Source: a bacterium (GTDB lineage Bacteria; Cyanobacteriota; Vampirovibrionia; Gastranaerophilales; Gastranaerophilaceae). Taken from it: DNA of 43,320 nt. The position numbers and the translations under genes are program-made. Below, piece by piece: positions 16,073-24,257 of the stretch; the stretch's first letter is position 1; every line of letters starts with the position of its first letter. Location of the stretch: assembly GCA_017467605.1 (NCBI GenBank), contig JAFUSQ010000038.1, positions 1-43,320 of the forward strand, in the 5' to 3' direction. The notes under the pieces are model-generated. The model made no database searches and was not told the DNA's origin. It was given only the letters and a program-made list of their open reading frames with translations.

Positions 16073-16390
16073 AACAGATTGCCAATCAAGACCCACCCCA
16101 ACCCTGCGACTCGCTGATGCTCCCTGCACGCAGTCTCACTCGGCTCACAAGTTCGCCGGTTCGGCTAGTGTCCCTAGCAAGGGAGGGAGTAAAAGGATGA
16201 TTCCTCATTAAAAAGGGAGTGAGTAGAGGAGTATTCCTCCCCTGATTAGGGGAGGTTAGGAAGGGTAAGTGACAAGCTGTTTTTACTTTTTTAAAATTGT
16301 AAACATTTGTAACAAACCTGAAACCATGTGAAATCGTGCGTTCTGACATGTTTTTATATATTTAAGATATAAAAATTTGAGAGAGCGAAC
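16073..16390. repeat. Gap with GC-rich palindromic repeats
   Basis: There is no gene. From 16088 to 16270 the sequence is much richer in GC than its surroundings and contains hairpins of the CCTCCCC/GGGGAGG and CCCT.GC..AGGG types. The block 16233-16261 matches the repeat in the prepilin leader at 10521-10568. The last 60 bp are AT-rich and probably carry the promoter for the coiled-coil gene. Confidence 0.7.
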
Positions 16391-18067
16391 ATGGCAATCA
16401 GTTTACAACAACAACAGATGTATAGGCCCGGACTGGGCGGGAGCTTCGGCAGCAACCGTAGTTCATCAAGCACGTCCTCTCAAGCAGCACAAGGCTTGAA
16501 AGATCATGGTGCTGCAACTTCCTCATCTCATTATAGTTTTAAATCTAATAGCAAATATAATTTTGTTGCAGGTCAGCATGTAAGAAATAATACAAATAAA
16601 AATGATTTTACTCGTGTCAGAGGTCAAATCAACAGAACCCATTTCCAAAGACAAGTTGAAAGAAACAATTCTATCAGATATGCAAATAATGTTCCGCAAA
16701 TGCAGCAGCCGAAAACAAACGGTTGGGGATTAGCACTTGGAATCGGTATGGGTGCATTGATGCAGTATGTTAACAATAATAGTGACAAACTGAATAATAA
16801 CTCAGGCGTATCAAATAATGCTACAAATTCACAACAATTGGAATCTGCAATGAACGGTATGGGAGGAGTTGGAAGCGGTTCTAACTTGAATTCATCTGAT
16901 GCATCAAATGCAATTTCAAGTATGTCAGGTGCAACTGATTCCGTATCATTGAGAAGTGCGATAGCGAACGCGAACGGAACACTTTCAAAAATGGACAGTG
17001 AAGCTGCAAACGGTAAATTTGAAGCTAATTATAATAAAGCAAATACTAATATGAAAACTTACAAATCAGACGTAAGTAAAGCAAAAGACGGTGTATCTGA
17101 TGCAAAACAAAATGTAAAAACCGCAGATAACGGTGTAAAAACCACAACAGATGTAAGAAATACGAAACTTGCAGCATTGAAAAATGCTGATGCAACCTAT
17201 GGTAAAGCGGTTGAAGAACATACTAAAGCAATTGATGCTTCAAATCAAGGCAAACAAGCAGTTTCTAATGCTGAACAAACTTTAGCTAATACCCCTCAAA
17301 CAATACCTGACGGAAATGGCGGAACTAAACCAAATCCTGCATATCAACAAGCTAAAGATGCATTACAACTGGCAAAAGATAAATATGAAACTTTACAACA
17401 ATTAGAAAAACAAGCAAAAGCTGCACGTGAAGCAGCTAAAAAGAATGTTGATTCATCAAATAAGGCCGTAAGTGAAGCAGAATCTCAATTGGATAAAGCT
17501 CAAGACTTGCTTGGTAAAGCAAAAGATAAACAAACAACTGCTCAAAATTCACTTATAACCGCAAACAAAGGCCTTGATAAAGCTGAAACAACATTAGAAC
17601 AAGCAAAAGACGATATTGATAAATTCAAGGCATATCAACAAGACAGAAAAGAATTAAAGAGTGAAATCGAAAAACAAGAAAAACGCCTTGAAAAATTAGA
17701 GAAAAAAGAAGAAAAAGGTTATAACAAATTAACCGATAAGATTAACAAAGGTGTTGAAAAGAACGATTCAAGAGCATCAAAAATCAACCCTGATGACGGA
17801 ATGAATTTAAAAGAAAAATGGTTATCAGGCAAAATGGAACGCAGAAATGATAAGATGGAAAGACAATTAGACCAAAAAGCATCATTATCACCTGCCGTTC
17901 AAGATAAGCAATATATTGATGATTTGAAGAAAGGTCCTGCAGCATTTACAGTTGGCGGAGAAAAATACTTCAAAGGTACAACTCCCAGCGGACAGGAAGT
18001 TTTCTTTAGAGGTAATGAACCAATAACAGAAGAAATGTTCAATTCTGCAAATCCGTCAATGTCTTAA
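16391..18067 (+). CDS. Long coiled-coil protein of unknown function
   Basis: A 558-residue protein I do not recognise. The N-terminus is Gln- and Ser-rich and low complexity (1-60). A Gly/Ala hydrophobic stretch GWGLALGIGMGALMQYV lies at 111-127 (one possible membrane helix). An Asn/Ser-rich linker follows, then a long Lys/Ala/Glu-rich heptad-like region (about 185-470) broken by a Pro-rich insert near 300-315 (TPQTIPDGNGGTKPNPAYQQ). The C-terminal 60 residues look globular (AAFTVGGEKYFKGTTPSG). The length and coiled coils suggest a filament or scaffold role, but that is a guess. It is monocistronic, ending before a promoter and terminator pair at 18094-18175. Confidence 0.75.
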   Translation: MAISLQQQQMYRPGLGGSFGSNRSSSSTSSQAAQGLKDHGAATSSSHYSFKSNSKYNFVAGQHVRNNTNKNDFTRVRGQINRTHFQRQVERNNSIRYANNVPQMQQPKTNGWGLALGIGMGALMQYVNNNSDKLNNNSGVSNNATNSQQLESAMNGMGGVGSGSNLNSSDASNAISSMSGATDSVSLRSAIANANGTLSKMDSEAANGKFEANYNKANTNMKTYKSDVSKAKDGVSDAKQNVKTADNGVKTTTDVRNTKLAALKNADATYGKAVEEHTKAIDASNQGKQAVSNAEQTLANTPQTIPDGNGGTKPNPAYQQAKDALQLAKDKYETLQQLEKQAKAAREAAKKNVDSSNKAVSEAESQLDKAQDLLGKAKDKQTTAQNSLITANKGLDKAETTLEQAKDDIDKFKAYQQDRKELKSEIEKQEKRLEKLEKKEEKGYNKLTDKINKGVEKNDSRASKINPDDGMNLKEKWLSGKMERRNDKMERQLDQKASLSPAVQDKQYIDDLKKGPAAFTVGGEKYFKGTTPSGQEVFFRGNEPITEEMFNSANPSMS

Positions 18068-18093
18068 CAACTTAACTAAACTTTAACAAATAC

Positions 18094-18175
18094 TTTACAT
18101 TTTGGTTTTTGTATATTAAAATAATTTTGGCAAGATTTGCTACTCGAAAAAGAACGGTTTATCCGTTCTTTTTTT
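18094..18175 (+). promoter_or_regulatory. rimP-nusA promoter followed by early terminator (possible attenuator)
   Basis: TTTACA (18094-18099), a 17-bp spacer and TAAAAT (18117-18122) predict a start near 18129. About 20 nt later AAAGAACGG (18149-18157) pairs with CCGTTCTTT (18163-18171), followed by a T run to 18175, all before the rimP ATG at 18199. If the promoter is real, the terminator lies in the operon leader and could attenuate it. Otherwise it simply ends the coiled-coil gene. Confidence 0.6.
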
Positions 18176-18198
18176 CACTAGTAGGGAAAGGTAATCGT

Positions 18199-18681
18199 AT
18201 GAAGCAAGATATTAACAGATTAGAAATTTTAAACGCTATTACGCCATTAATCGAGAATACTGCAATGCGTTTCAATTTAATTCCCATTGAAATTGATTTT
18301 GCCAAAGAAAATCATCGCTGGTTTTTGAGAATATTTTTGTATTCAAAAGAACGAAACATAACACTTGATGATTGTGAAAATGTTACTCGCAGTCTTGAAG
18401 GGTTTTTAGATGAATTAATTCCTGTAAAATATTATCTTGAAGTTTCATCACCCGGCTTAGAACGGAAATTCAAATCCGAAAAAGAATTCTTCATCTTCAA
18501 AGGGAAGCGAATTAGTATTAAGCTGAAAGAACCGCTTGAAGGTGAAACCGAAAAAATCTTCAAAGGTGAACTTGTTGACTACGATACAAATGAAGGGTTA
18601 ACATTCTTCCGATTTGATGACGGTGTGGAACTCAAAATCCCGAAAGAAAATATTCAATCAGCTAAGTTGTATATAGACTAA
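18199..18681 (+). CDS. rimP: Ribosome maturation factor RimP
   Basis: A 160-residue RimP, needed for 30S subunit maturation. The family motif YYLEVSSPGLERKF lies near residue 80, in the middle as expected, followed by the Sm-like C-terminal domain (FKGKRISIKL and FKGELVDYD). The ATG at 18199 is used because the upstream in-frame codons include the terminator hairpin. AAAGG lies 9 nt before it. The gene precedes nusA as in most bacteria, but an inserted four-helix-bundle cassette separates them. Confidence 0.93.
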   Translation: MKQDINRLEILNAITPLIENTAMRFNLIPIEIDFAKENHRWFLRIFLYSKERNITLDDCENVTRSLEGFLDELIPVKYYLEVSSPGLERKFKSEKEFFIFKGKRISIKLKEPLEGETEKIFKGELVDYDTNEGLTFFRFDDGVELKIPKENIQSAKLYID

Positions 18682-18684
18682 AAA

Positions 18685-19151
18685 GTTAGTAAGACCGCTA
18701 AGACCGTTAAGATGGAAAGTCTGTTAATAATTATAGGGCAAGTAAATGTACTACAAAAATTTAGAAGCTTGGAAAGAAGCGATAATATTAGTAAAACAGA
18801 TATATATAAAAACAAAACAATTTCCTCAAGAGGAATTGTATGGGTTAACATCACAAATAAAACGGGCAGTAATTTCAATTCCATCAAATATTGCTGAAGG
18901 AATGTCAAGATATTCCGATAATGATAAATCTAGATTTATTGATATTGCAATTGGTTCACTTGCTGAAGTTGAAACACAATTGATAATTTCCAAAGAATTA
19001 GGATTTGTAGAGGATATTGATGAGGAATTACAATCTATAAATAAAATTAAGGCTTTGGTTATTGGATTAAAAAAATACTTAAACAAAGAAAAAGGAGAAT
19101 TAATAACGTAAAGGACTTATCAGACTTAACGGTCTTAGCGGTCTTAACAAC
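18685..19151. mobile_element. IVS-like cassette with inverted-repeat ends between rimP and nusA
   Basis: The left end (18691-18711) AAGACCGCTAAGACCGTTAA plus G is repeated exactly, inverted, at 19125-19145 (21 bp identical). The similarity extends outward and into an AGTCTG block. Each arm contains a tandem TAAGACCG. The repeats enclose a single gene for a four-helix-bundle protein. This layout matches the intervening sequences known from 23S rRNA genes, but here it sits between two protein genes. No target-site duplication is obvious. Confidence 0.65.
18746..19111 (+). CDS. Four-helix bundle protein (23S rRNA IVS-type)
   Basis: A 121-residue protein of the IVP / four helix bundle family (TIGR02436 type). 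Typical text includes YKNLEAWKEAIILVKQIY at the start and ISIPSNIAEGMSRYS in the middle, with SLAEVETQLIISKELGF after it. Family members are encoded in intervening sequences of 23S rRNA and elsewhere, and their function is unknown. The gene is bounded on both sides by a 21-bp perfect inverted repeat, and no second gene is in the cassette. It lies in the same direction as rimP and nusA, so the operon can still be transcribed through. Confidence 0.9.
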   Translation: MYYKNLEAWKEAIILVKQIYIKTKQFPQEELYGLTSQIKRAVISIPSNIAEGMSRYSDNDKSRFIDIAIGSLAEVETQLIISKELGFVEDIDEELQSINKIKALVIGLKKYLNKEKGELIT

Positions 19152-19189
19152 TTTTGATAATGATTAATAGAAAAGGAGAATAAACAAAA

Positions 19190-20440
19190 ATGATTAAAAT
19201 CGGAGCAGGAAACTTAAACGAAGTTTTCGAAGAACTGGAAAGAGAAAAAGGTATTTCAAAAGAAGTTGTTATATCTTCATTATGTGATGCAATGGTTGCA
19301 GCTTACAAAAAACATTTAAGAATTAAAGAAATCGAAAATGTTGAAGCATATTTAGATGAACAATCAGGCGAAATCGGGATTTTTAAAGGTAAAACCGTTG
19401 TTGATTCTGTTGAAGATCCTGATAATGAAATTTCATTGATCGAAGCAAAAGAAATTGACGAAGATGTTGAATTGGGTGATGAAGTTAAATTGGAAGTAAC
19501 ACCTGAACAATTCGGCAGAATTGCAGCCCAAGCAGCTAATCAAGTTCTGACTCAAAGAATTAGAGAAGCTGAAAGAAATCTTGTATTAAATGAGTTCTTA
19601 GATAAAAAAGGTACTCTAATCACAGGTATAATCCAAAAAGTTGACGACAGACGTAATGTTATAGTCAATATCGGCAAAACAGATGCGATTATGCCAAGAA
19701 AAGAACAAATCCCCGGAGAATACTATAAACCCGGTAACAGAATCAGAGTTTTTGTTCTTAATGTAAAAGAAACAACAAGACTTCCTCAAGTTATCGTTTC
19801 TCACGGTCATGCTGAAATTGTCAGAGAATTATTTGAACTTGAAGTTCCTGAAATTGAAGACGGAATTGTAGAAATTAAATCAATTTCGCGTGAAGCAGGA
19901 TATAGAACCAAAATTGCAGTATGGTCAAATGATCCGGAAGTAGATTCTGTAGGAGCTTGTATCGGACCTCGCGGAAGCCGTATTCAAACTATTGTTTCAG
20001 AACTTAAAAATGAAAAAATTGATATTGTAAGATATTCTGAAGATCCTGTTGAATATATTGTAAACGCATTATCACCTGCAAGAGTTGTTTCTGTTGATAT
20101 TATGGCAGATGACGAATATGCTCATGAAGCTTTAGTTGTTGTTCCTGATGATCAATTGTCACTTGCAATAGGCCGTGAAGGTCAAAATGTAAGATTGGCT
20201 CACAAATTGACAGGTTGGAAAATTGATATTAAATCAGTTTCTCAAATGGAGCAAGCAGAAAGTCAAAATATTCAAAATTATGAATATGATGAAGAATTAA
20301 CAGAAGAATCTGTAGAAAATGTTGTAGATCCTGATGAACTTCAAGAAGAAATTGAAGAAGAAATGAATCAACAAGCTTTAGATGAAGGTGATTTGGCAGA
20401 AGAATCTTCTGAAGAAACAGTTGAAGAAACTGAAGAATAG
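19190..20440 (+). CDS. nusA: Transcription termination/antitermination factor NusA
   Basis: A 416-residue NusA that binds RNA polymerase and modulates pausing and termination. Domains: the N-terminal RNAP-binding domain (1-125), S1 domain (about 135-205, GIIQKVDDRRNVIVNIG), and two KH domains (about 205-345) with the signatures EAGYRTKIAV, GACIGPRGSRIQTI and LSLAIGREGQNVRLA. The last 65 residues are a Glu-rich acidic tail without the AR repeats of enteric NusA. AAAGGAG precedes the ATG. infB and the YlxR gene that often follow are absent; the transcript ends at 20462-20501. Confidence 0.96.
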   Translation: MIKIGAGNLNEVFEELEREKGISKEVVISSLCDAMVAAYKKHLRIKEIENVEAYLDEQSGEIGIFKGKTVVDSVEDPDNEISLIEAKEIDEDVELGDEVKLEVTPEQFGRIAAQAANQVLTQRIREAERNLVLNEFLDKKGTLITGIIQKVDDRRNVIVNIGKTDAIMPRKEQIPGEYYKPGNRIRVFVLNVKETTRLPQVIVSHGHAEIVRELFELEVPEIEDGIVEIKSISREAGYRTKIAVWSNDPEVDSVGACIGPRGSRIQTIVSELKNEKIDIVRYSEDPVEYIVNALSPARVVSVDIMADDEYAHEALVVVPDDQLSLAIGREGQNVRLAHKLTGWKIDIKSVSQMEQAESQNIQNYEYDEELTEESVENVVDPDELQEEIEEEMNQQALDEGDLAEESSEETVEETEE

Positions 20441-20461
20441 TAATATAATTATTTTTTAATT

Positions 20462-20501
20462 AAAGCGTGCAAGACCTTTTAATTAAGGGCTTGCACGCTT
20501 T
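20462..20501. terminator. Terminator hairpin after nusA
   Basis: AAAGCGTGCAAG (20462-20473) pairs perfectly with CTTGCACGCTTT (20490-20501) around a 16-nt loop. Only a short T run follows, so efficiency is uncertain. Confidence 0.75.
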
Positions 20502-20597
20502 GTATAGAAATGTATTAATTCTCCGGAATTAGAATTGAAATTAAAAATAAAATAAATTATAATATATACTGAGGATATATTAATTTTTGGAGGATAT

Positions 20598-20903
20598 ATG
20601 CAAAAAAGATGGTATGAATTATCACCTGATGTATGTGTTGTTATTAGCCGTATTGAATTAGCAAAAGAAAATGATAGAACTCGTTATGCAAGATTTATAC
20701 TTTGGGAATTGCATAATGCAGGTTATGTTCCAAATCAAGAAATTTATATGAAAAGAATTTCAAGTTATGAGATGAAACGTTGGTATGATGGCAATAAAAC
20801 TTTATTTATGGCTTTTGAATATTTAAAAGATGCCGATAAGAATATGCAGTCTGATGTTGCGGTGAATGTGCTGCGTAAAATTCGTGAAGAAGCTGTAGCA
20901 TAA
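20598..20903 (+). CDS. Small two-repeat RWYD protein of unknown function
   Basis: A 101-residue, mostly helical protein with a clear start (GGAGG 7 nt before the ATG, TATAAT upstream). It contains two copies of a roughly 40-residue unit that begins KRWYE or KRWYD and continues with spaced hydrophobic residues (for example KRWYDGNKTLFMAFEYLKD, then VAVNVLRKI). The same unit occurs twice in the protein at 23612-23980, so the two are paralogues. I know no named family. No signal peptide or membrane segment is present; it is probably cytosolic. Confidence 0.75.
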   Translation: MQKRWYELSPDVCVVISRIELAKENDRTRYARFILWELHNAGYVPNQEIYMKRISSYEMKRWYDGNKTLFMAFEYLKDADKNMQSDVAVNVLRKIREEAVA

Positions 20904-20910
20904 ATATTAT

Positions 20911-21582
20911 TTATACTAAGCCTTCTTTCAAAGCTTTAACTGCGGCTTGTGTTCTGTCATCTACAACAAGTTTTTGTATTATACTGCAAACGTGTGCTTT
21001 TGCCGTATGAGATGATATTGTCAATTCTTCGGCAATTTCGTTATTTGATTTGCCGTCAACTACGAGTTTTAAAACTTCATATTCTCTTTGGGTAAGATTG
21101 GAATGTTGTTCCCGAAACATTGCACGAGACATTTGTCTTTGGGGTACAACCGAACAATTTTTATCTCTTAATATTGGAACTGCAAGAGGGTCAATCCACA
21201 TAGCACCTTCTTTTATTGTTTGGATTATCATTTTTAATATGTCTGTATTAATGTCTTTCATAACATACGCACAAGCTCCTGCTTGAAGTGAATTTATAAC
21301 TTCTTGTTCACTAAGGTGGGAAGTTAGCATTATAACTTTTGCATTGGTGTTAAGTTCAAGAATTTTTTTTGTAGCTTCAATTCCTGAAATATCAGGAAGC
21401 CCAATATCCATTAAAGTTACATCAGGACGTGTTGTTTTGTATTTTTCAATTGCTTCATGACCGCTGTTTGCCTCTGATGTTACTTCTAATCCTTTATGTT
21501 CTTCAAATAATGACTTTAAGCCGACACGCATTAATTTGTGATCTTCTACAAGCATTAATTTTATCGGGGTAGAATTTATCAT
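20911..21582 (-). CDS. NarL/FixJ-type response regulator, orphan
   Basis: A 223-residue two-domain regulator. The receiver domain (about 5-125) has the acidic pair in LVEDHKLMR, the phospho-acceptor Asp in TLMDIGLPDISG, the Thr in VIMLTS and the Lys in AYVMKD. The LuxR-type HTH (about 160-220) reads LTQREYEVLKLVVDGKSNNE followed by the recognition helix in SSHTAKAHVCSII. No histidine kinase is adjacent, so its signal is unknown. It converges on the small RWYD protein gene with 7 bp between stops. Confidence 0.93.
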   Translation of the reverse strand: MINSTPIKLMLVEDHKLMRVGLKSLFEEHKGLEVTSEANSGHEAIEKYKTTRPDVTLMDIGLPDISGIEATKKILELNTNAKVIMLTSHLSEQEVINSLQAGACAYVMKDINTDILKMIIQTIKEGAMWIDPLAVPILRDKNCSVVPQRQMSRAMFREQHSNLTQREYEVLKLVVDGKSNNEIAEELTISSHTAKAHVCSIIQKLVVDDRTQAAVKALKEGLV

Positions 21583-21998
21583 AATATTGCTCCTTATCAG
21601 GTTTTTACCCTCCCAAAATTTCTAAATTTTGCAATGCTCAATTTGAAATTTTTCCCTCCCTTATGAGGGTATTGGTACTATTTCATTGTTTGCCCCCTCA
21701 CCCCACCCCTCTCCTGTTGGGAGAAGGAGCCGTTGTTAACGAGCTTTGCGAGATGTACAACGGCGGGAGAGGTTTAAATATTATCAATGAAAATTTAACA
21801 CTCACCCTTATTAGGGAGGGAGTAAGGGTGGGTAATAATTATTTTATGTAATTATTATATTTACGAGTATATTTTCTTAAAACTGTTTTTTGTCCAAAAA
21901 AAGAGGGTATTATTTTCGAGATTATTATTTTAATTTTAGTATTTAAGCCAATTAACTATTTTACAAATCGGGCATTATAGTGTATAATTAAAGTTGAA
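21583..21998. repeat. Repeat-containing gap upstream of fixC
   Basis: No gene is supported. From about 21650 to 21840 there are GC-rich palindromic repeats of the CCCTCACCCC, CTCTCC and GGGAGA kind, also found near 25525, 29000 and 39600. The last 150 bp are AT-rich, with TATAAT 11 nt before the fixC ATG as a probable -10. Confidence 0.65.
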
Positions 21999-23297
21999 AT
22001 GTCAGTTAGGGAAAATAAAACAGATGTTATAGTTGTTGGAGCGGGACCTGCGGGGATTTCTTGTGCAATAACTTTGGCTAGAGCAGGTAAAGAAGTCGTT
22101 TTGATTGAACGCGGAATGTTTGCAGGAAGCAAAAATATGTTTGGCGGTGCTATTTATACAAGTGCCGTTAAAGAAATTTTTCCTAATTTTGAAACTGAAG
22201 CCCCGCTTGAAAGAAGAACTATTGAACATAATTTTGCAATTTTAGGTGAAAATGATTCTACAACAATCACATATAGAAAAGATTATAATGTAAGTTATTC
22301 TGTTATAAGGGGGAAATTTGACCGTTGGTGTGCTCAGGAAGCTAAAAAGGCAGGCGTTTATCTTGTTGATGAAACCGTAGTAAGAGGTTTAATAAAAGAA
22401 GATGATAAAATAATTGGTGTAAAAACCGAATTAGAAGAATATTATGCCGACATTGTGGTTTTAGCCGATGGTGTAAATTCTCTTTTAGCAAAAGAAATCG
22501 GTTTGAGAAAAGATATTGATACAAAAGATGTTGCACTAAGTGTAAAAGAAGTAATAAAACTGGATAAGGAAACTATAAACCAACGTTACGGTTTAAAAGA
22601 TAATCAGGGTGCGATAGTTGAAATTTTCGGAGGCCCAATGCTTGGAATGCTTGGGCTTGGGTTTATGTATACAAATGTAGATTCTGTAACTATAGGTTTG
22701 GGTATTACATTGAATGAGCTTGTAGAAAACAATTATAGACCATTTGAGCTTTTGGATAAATTAAAACAACACCCTTCTGTTGCACCATTTATTGAAGGCG
22801 GAACATTAAAAGAATATTCTGCACATTTGATTCCTGAAGGCGGTTATAAAAAAATTCCTCAGCTTTGTGATAATGGAGTAATGATAGTTGGCGATGCCGG
22901 CATGCTCGTTAATAATCTTCACTGGGAAGGTACAAATCTTGCAATGATTAGCGGTAAACTTGCAGGAGAAACTGCAATTGATGCTCTAAACAAGAAAGAT
23001 TTTTCTAAAAAAACTTTATCCGCTTATGAAAAGAAACTTAAAAAATCATTCGTAATGAAAGATATGTATACCTATCGGGATTTGATGGACGTAATGCATA
23101 TTCGTAAAAAAGCATTTCTTTCATATTATATGAAAAAAATTAATGCATTTTTTGAAATGTTCACATCAGTTGATGGCGTTCCGAAAAAAGAACATTATCA
23201 AAAATTTATAAAAAGCATTTTTACAGACAGAGGTATAGTTGAACTTTTCAAAGATGCTTGGGCAATAGTCAAATTATTATGGAGTATTTTGTTATGA
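21999..23297 (+). CDS. fixC: FixC-like electron transfer flavoprotein-quinone oxidoreductase
   Basis: A 432-residue FAD-dependent oxidoreductase of the FixC/ETF-QO family. It has the N-terminal dinucleotide-binding loop VVGAGPAGISCAITLARAG, the family-specific GSKNMFGGAIY, and the C-terminal FAD motif NGVMIVGDAGMLVNNLHWEG with ISGKLAGETAI. It would pass electrons from an electron transfer flavoprotein toward quinone or ferredoxin. The stop overlaps the start of fixX (ATGA). The usual fixA and fixB (ETF subunits) are not in the window. A -10 TATAAT lies 11 nt before the ATG, leaving almost no 5' leader. Confidence 0.9.
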   Translation: MSVRENKTDVIVVGAGPAGISCAITLARAGKEVVLIERGMFAGSKNMFGGAIYTSAVKEIFPNFETEAPLERRTIEHNFAILGENDSTTITYRKDYNVSYSVIRGKFDRWCAQEAKKAGVYLVDETVVRGLIKEDDKIIGVKTELEEYYADIVVLADGVNSLLAKEIGLRKDIDTKDVALSVKEVIKLDKETINQRYGLKDNQGAIVEIFGGPMLGMLGLGFMYTNVDSVTIGLGITLNELVENNYRPFELLDKLKQHPSVAPFIEGGTLKEYSAHLIPEGGYKKIPQLCDNGVMIVGDAGMLVNNLHWEGTNLAMISGKLAGETAIDALNKKDFSKKTLSAYEKKLKKSFVMKDMYTYRDLMDVMHIRKKAFLSYYMKKINAFFEMFTSVDGVPKKEHYQKFIKSIFTDRGIVELFKDAWAIVKLLWSILL

Positions 23298-23569
23298 ATT
23301 TAGATAAGAAATTATATACACTAAAATACTCCCCTGATACCAAATCTCACCTGAATCCGAATCAGGAGCAGTGTAAGTTATGCAAGGGCAGACCTTGTGA
23401 ATTTATATGTCCTGCAGGGGTGTATGAATGGAATGAGGACAAAAATGAATTAATTATAAATTATGAAAATTGTCTTGAATGCGGAGCTTGCAGAATTGCA
23501 TGTGAGCGAAAATCGTTAGCTTGGGAATATCCTAAAGGAACAAAAGGAGTTACATTTAAAAACGGTTAG
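23294..23569 (+). CDS. fixX: FixX-like ferredoxin
   Basis: A 91-residue ferredoxin-like partner of FixC. Cys residues in EQCKLCKGRPCEFICPAG and NCLECGACRIACE suggest one 4Fe-4S cluster plus remnants of a second, and the C-terminus YPKGTKGVTFKNG matches FixX proteins. The ATG at 23294 overlaps the fixC stop by 4 bp, indicating translational coupling. An upstream TTG inside fixC was rejected. Confidence 0.92.
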   Translation: MNLDKKLYTLKYSPDTKSHLNPNQEQCKLCKGRPCEFICPAGVYEWNEDKNELIINYENCLECGACRIACERKSLAWEYPKGTKGVTFKNG

Positions 23570-23611
23570 TGATAGGGGTAAATTAAGAAGTATTGAAAAG
23601 GAGAATGGAAG

Positions 23612-23980
23612 ATGAAAGAAGAATATTCAAATCATTACAGACGTTGGTACGACAAAGATCCTGTTTTATCAGAAGCAGTAAAAACATTAGAAGAAACAGA
23701 TGATCAAACTCAAATTAGAGTAGCTTTAAATTTAATAAAGATTATTATTGAACACAATATTGAGGACGAAAAATTTGAAGCAGTTGATGATATAATAAGT
23801 GCAGTTGGTTCAGGGCTGGACGATAATCGCCGCGGACGCTGGTATGATATTGATACAACCCTTAGAACTGCAATGAATATGTTACAAAATTGTCCTGCAG
23901 ATACTCAAAAAATTATTGCAAAAGAAATGGCAAAAATGGTTGTTGATAAAATTAAAACTGAAGATGATGACGAAGAATAG
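23612..23980 (+). CDS. Small two-repeat RWYD protein of unknown function
   Basis: A 122-residue acidic protein with AAAGGAG upstream of the ATG. It carries two repeats of about 40 residues plus a linker: RRWYDKDPVLSEAVKTLEE and GRWYDIDTTLRTAMNMLQN, each followed about 10-15 residues later by a Gln and an amphipathic helix. It is paralogous to the gene at 20598-20903. The closeness to fixCX may indicate cotranscription (42 bp gap) but gives no function. Confidence 0.75.
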   Translation: MKEEYSNHYRRWYDKDPVLSEAVKTLEETDDQTQIRVALNLIKIIIEHNIEDEKFEAVDDIISAVGSGLDDNRRGRWYDIDTTLRTAMNMLQNCPADTQKIIAKEMAKMVVDKIKTEDDDEE

Positions 23981-23994
23981 ATTGTTATAACTTT

Positions 23995-24026
23995 AAGGTG
24001 GGGTACATTTAAAAGTATCCTGCCTT
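23995..24026. terminator. Bidirectional terminator hairpin
   Basis: AAGGTGGGGTAC (23995-24006) pairs with GTATCCTGCCTT (24015-24026) with G-U pairs, followed by a T-rich tract on the plus strand. It separates the convergent RWYD gene and XRE regulator. Confidence 0.65.
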
Positions 24027-24032
24027 ATAATT

Positions 24033-24251
24033 CTATTTTTCTTTTTGTACCACTTTAATTTCGTAACCCAAAATATCAAAAATTAAATTTACTTCATCAT
24101 ATGAAATAGTGCCCCGCCCAAGCTTGTGAGATAAAGAACTCGGGGTATATTTTTTATTGGTTTTTTCGCTCAAAACTTTTGCAAGTTCTTTTTGTGTTAC
24201 CGCAGAACGCGACATTAATAATTTTACAATTTCTTTTGCATTTAACCGCAT
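24033..24251 (-). CDS. XRE-type regulator of pilin pair 2
   Basis: A 72-residue HTH protein. AVTQKELAKVLSEKTNKKYT and SLSHKLGRGTISYDEVNLIF suggest a phage-repressor-like fold with a slightly longer turn. TATAAT (24258-24263, minus strand) lies exactly 6 nt before the ATG and TTGTCA (24280-24285) is 16 bp further, a strong leaderless promoter. A CATATACGGCAA site falls inside the promoter spacer, which fits autorepression. It is divergent from the prepilin at 24366. Confidence 0.8.
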   Translation of the reverse strand: MRLNAKEIVKLLMSRSAVTQKELAKVLSEKTNKKYTPSSLSHKLGRGTISYDEVNLIFDILGYEIKVVQKEK

Positions 24252-24257
24252 TTCTTA

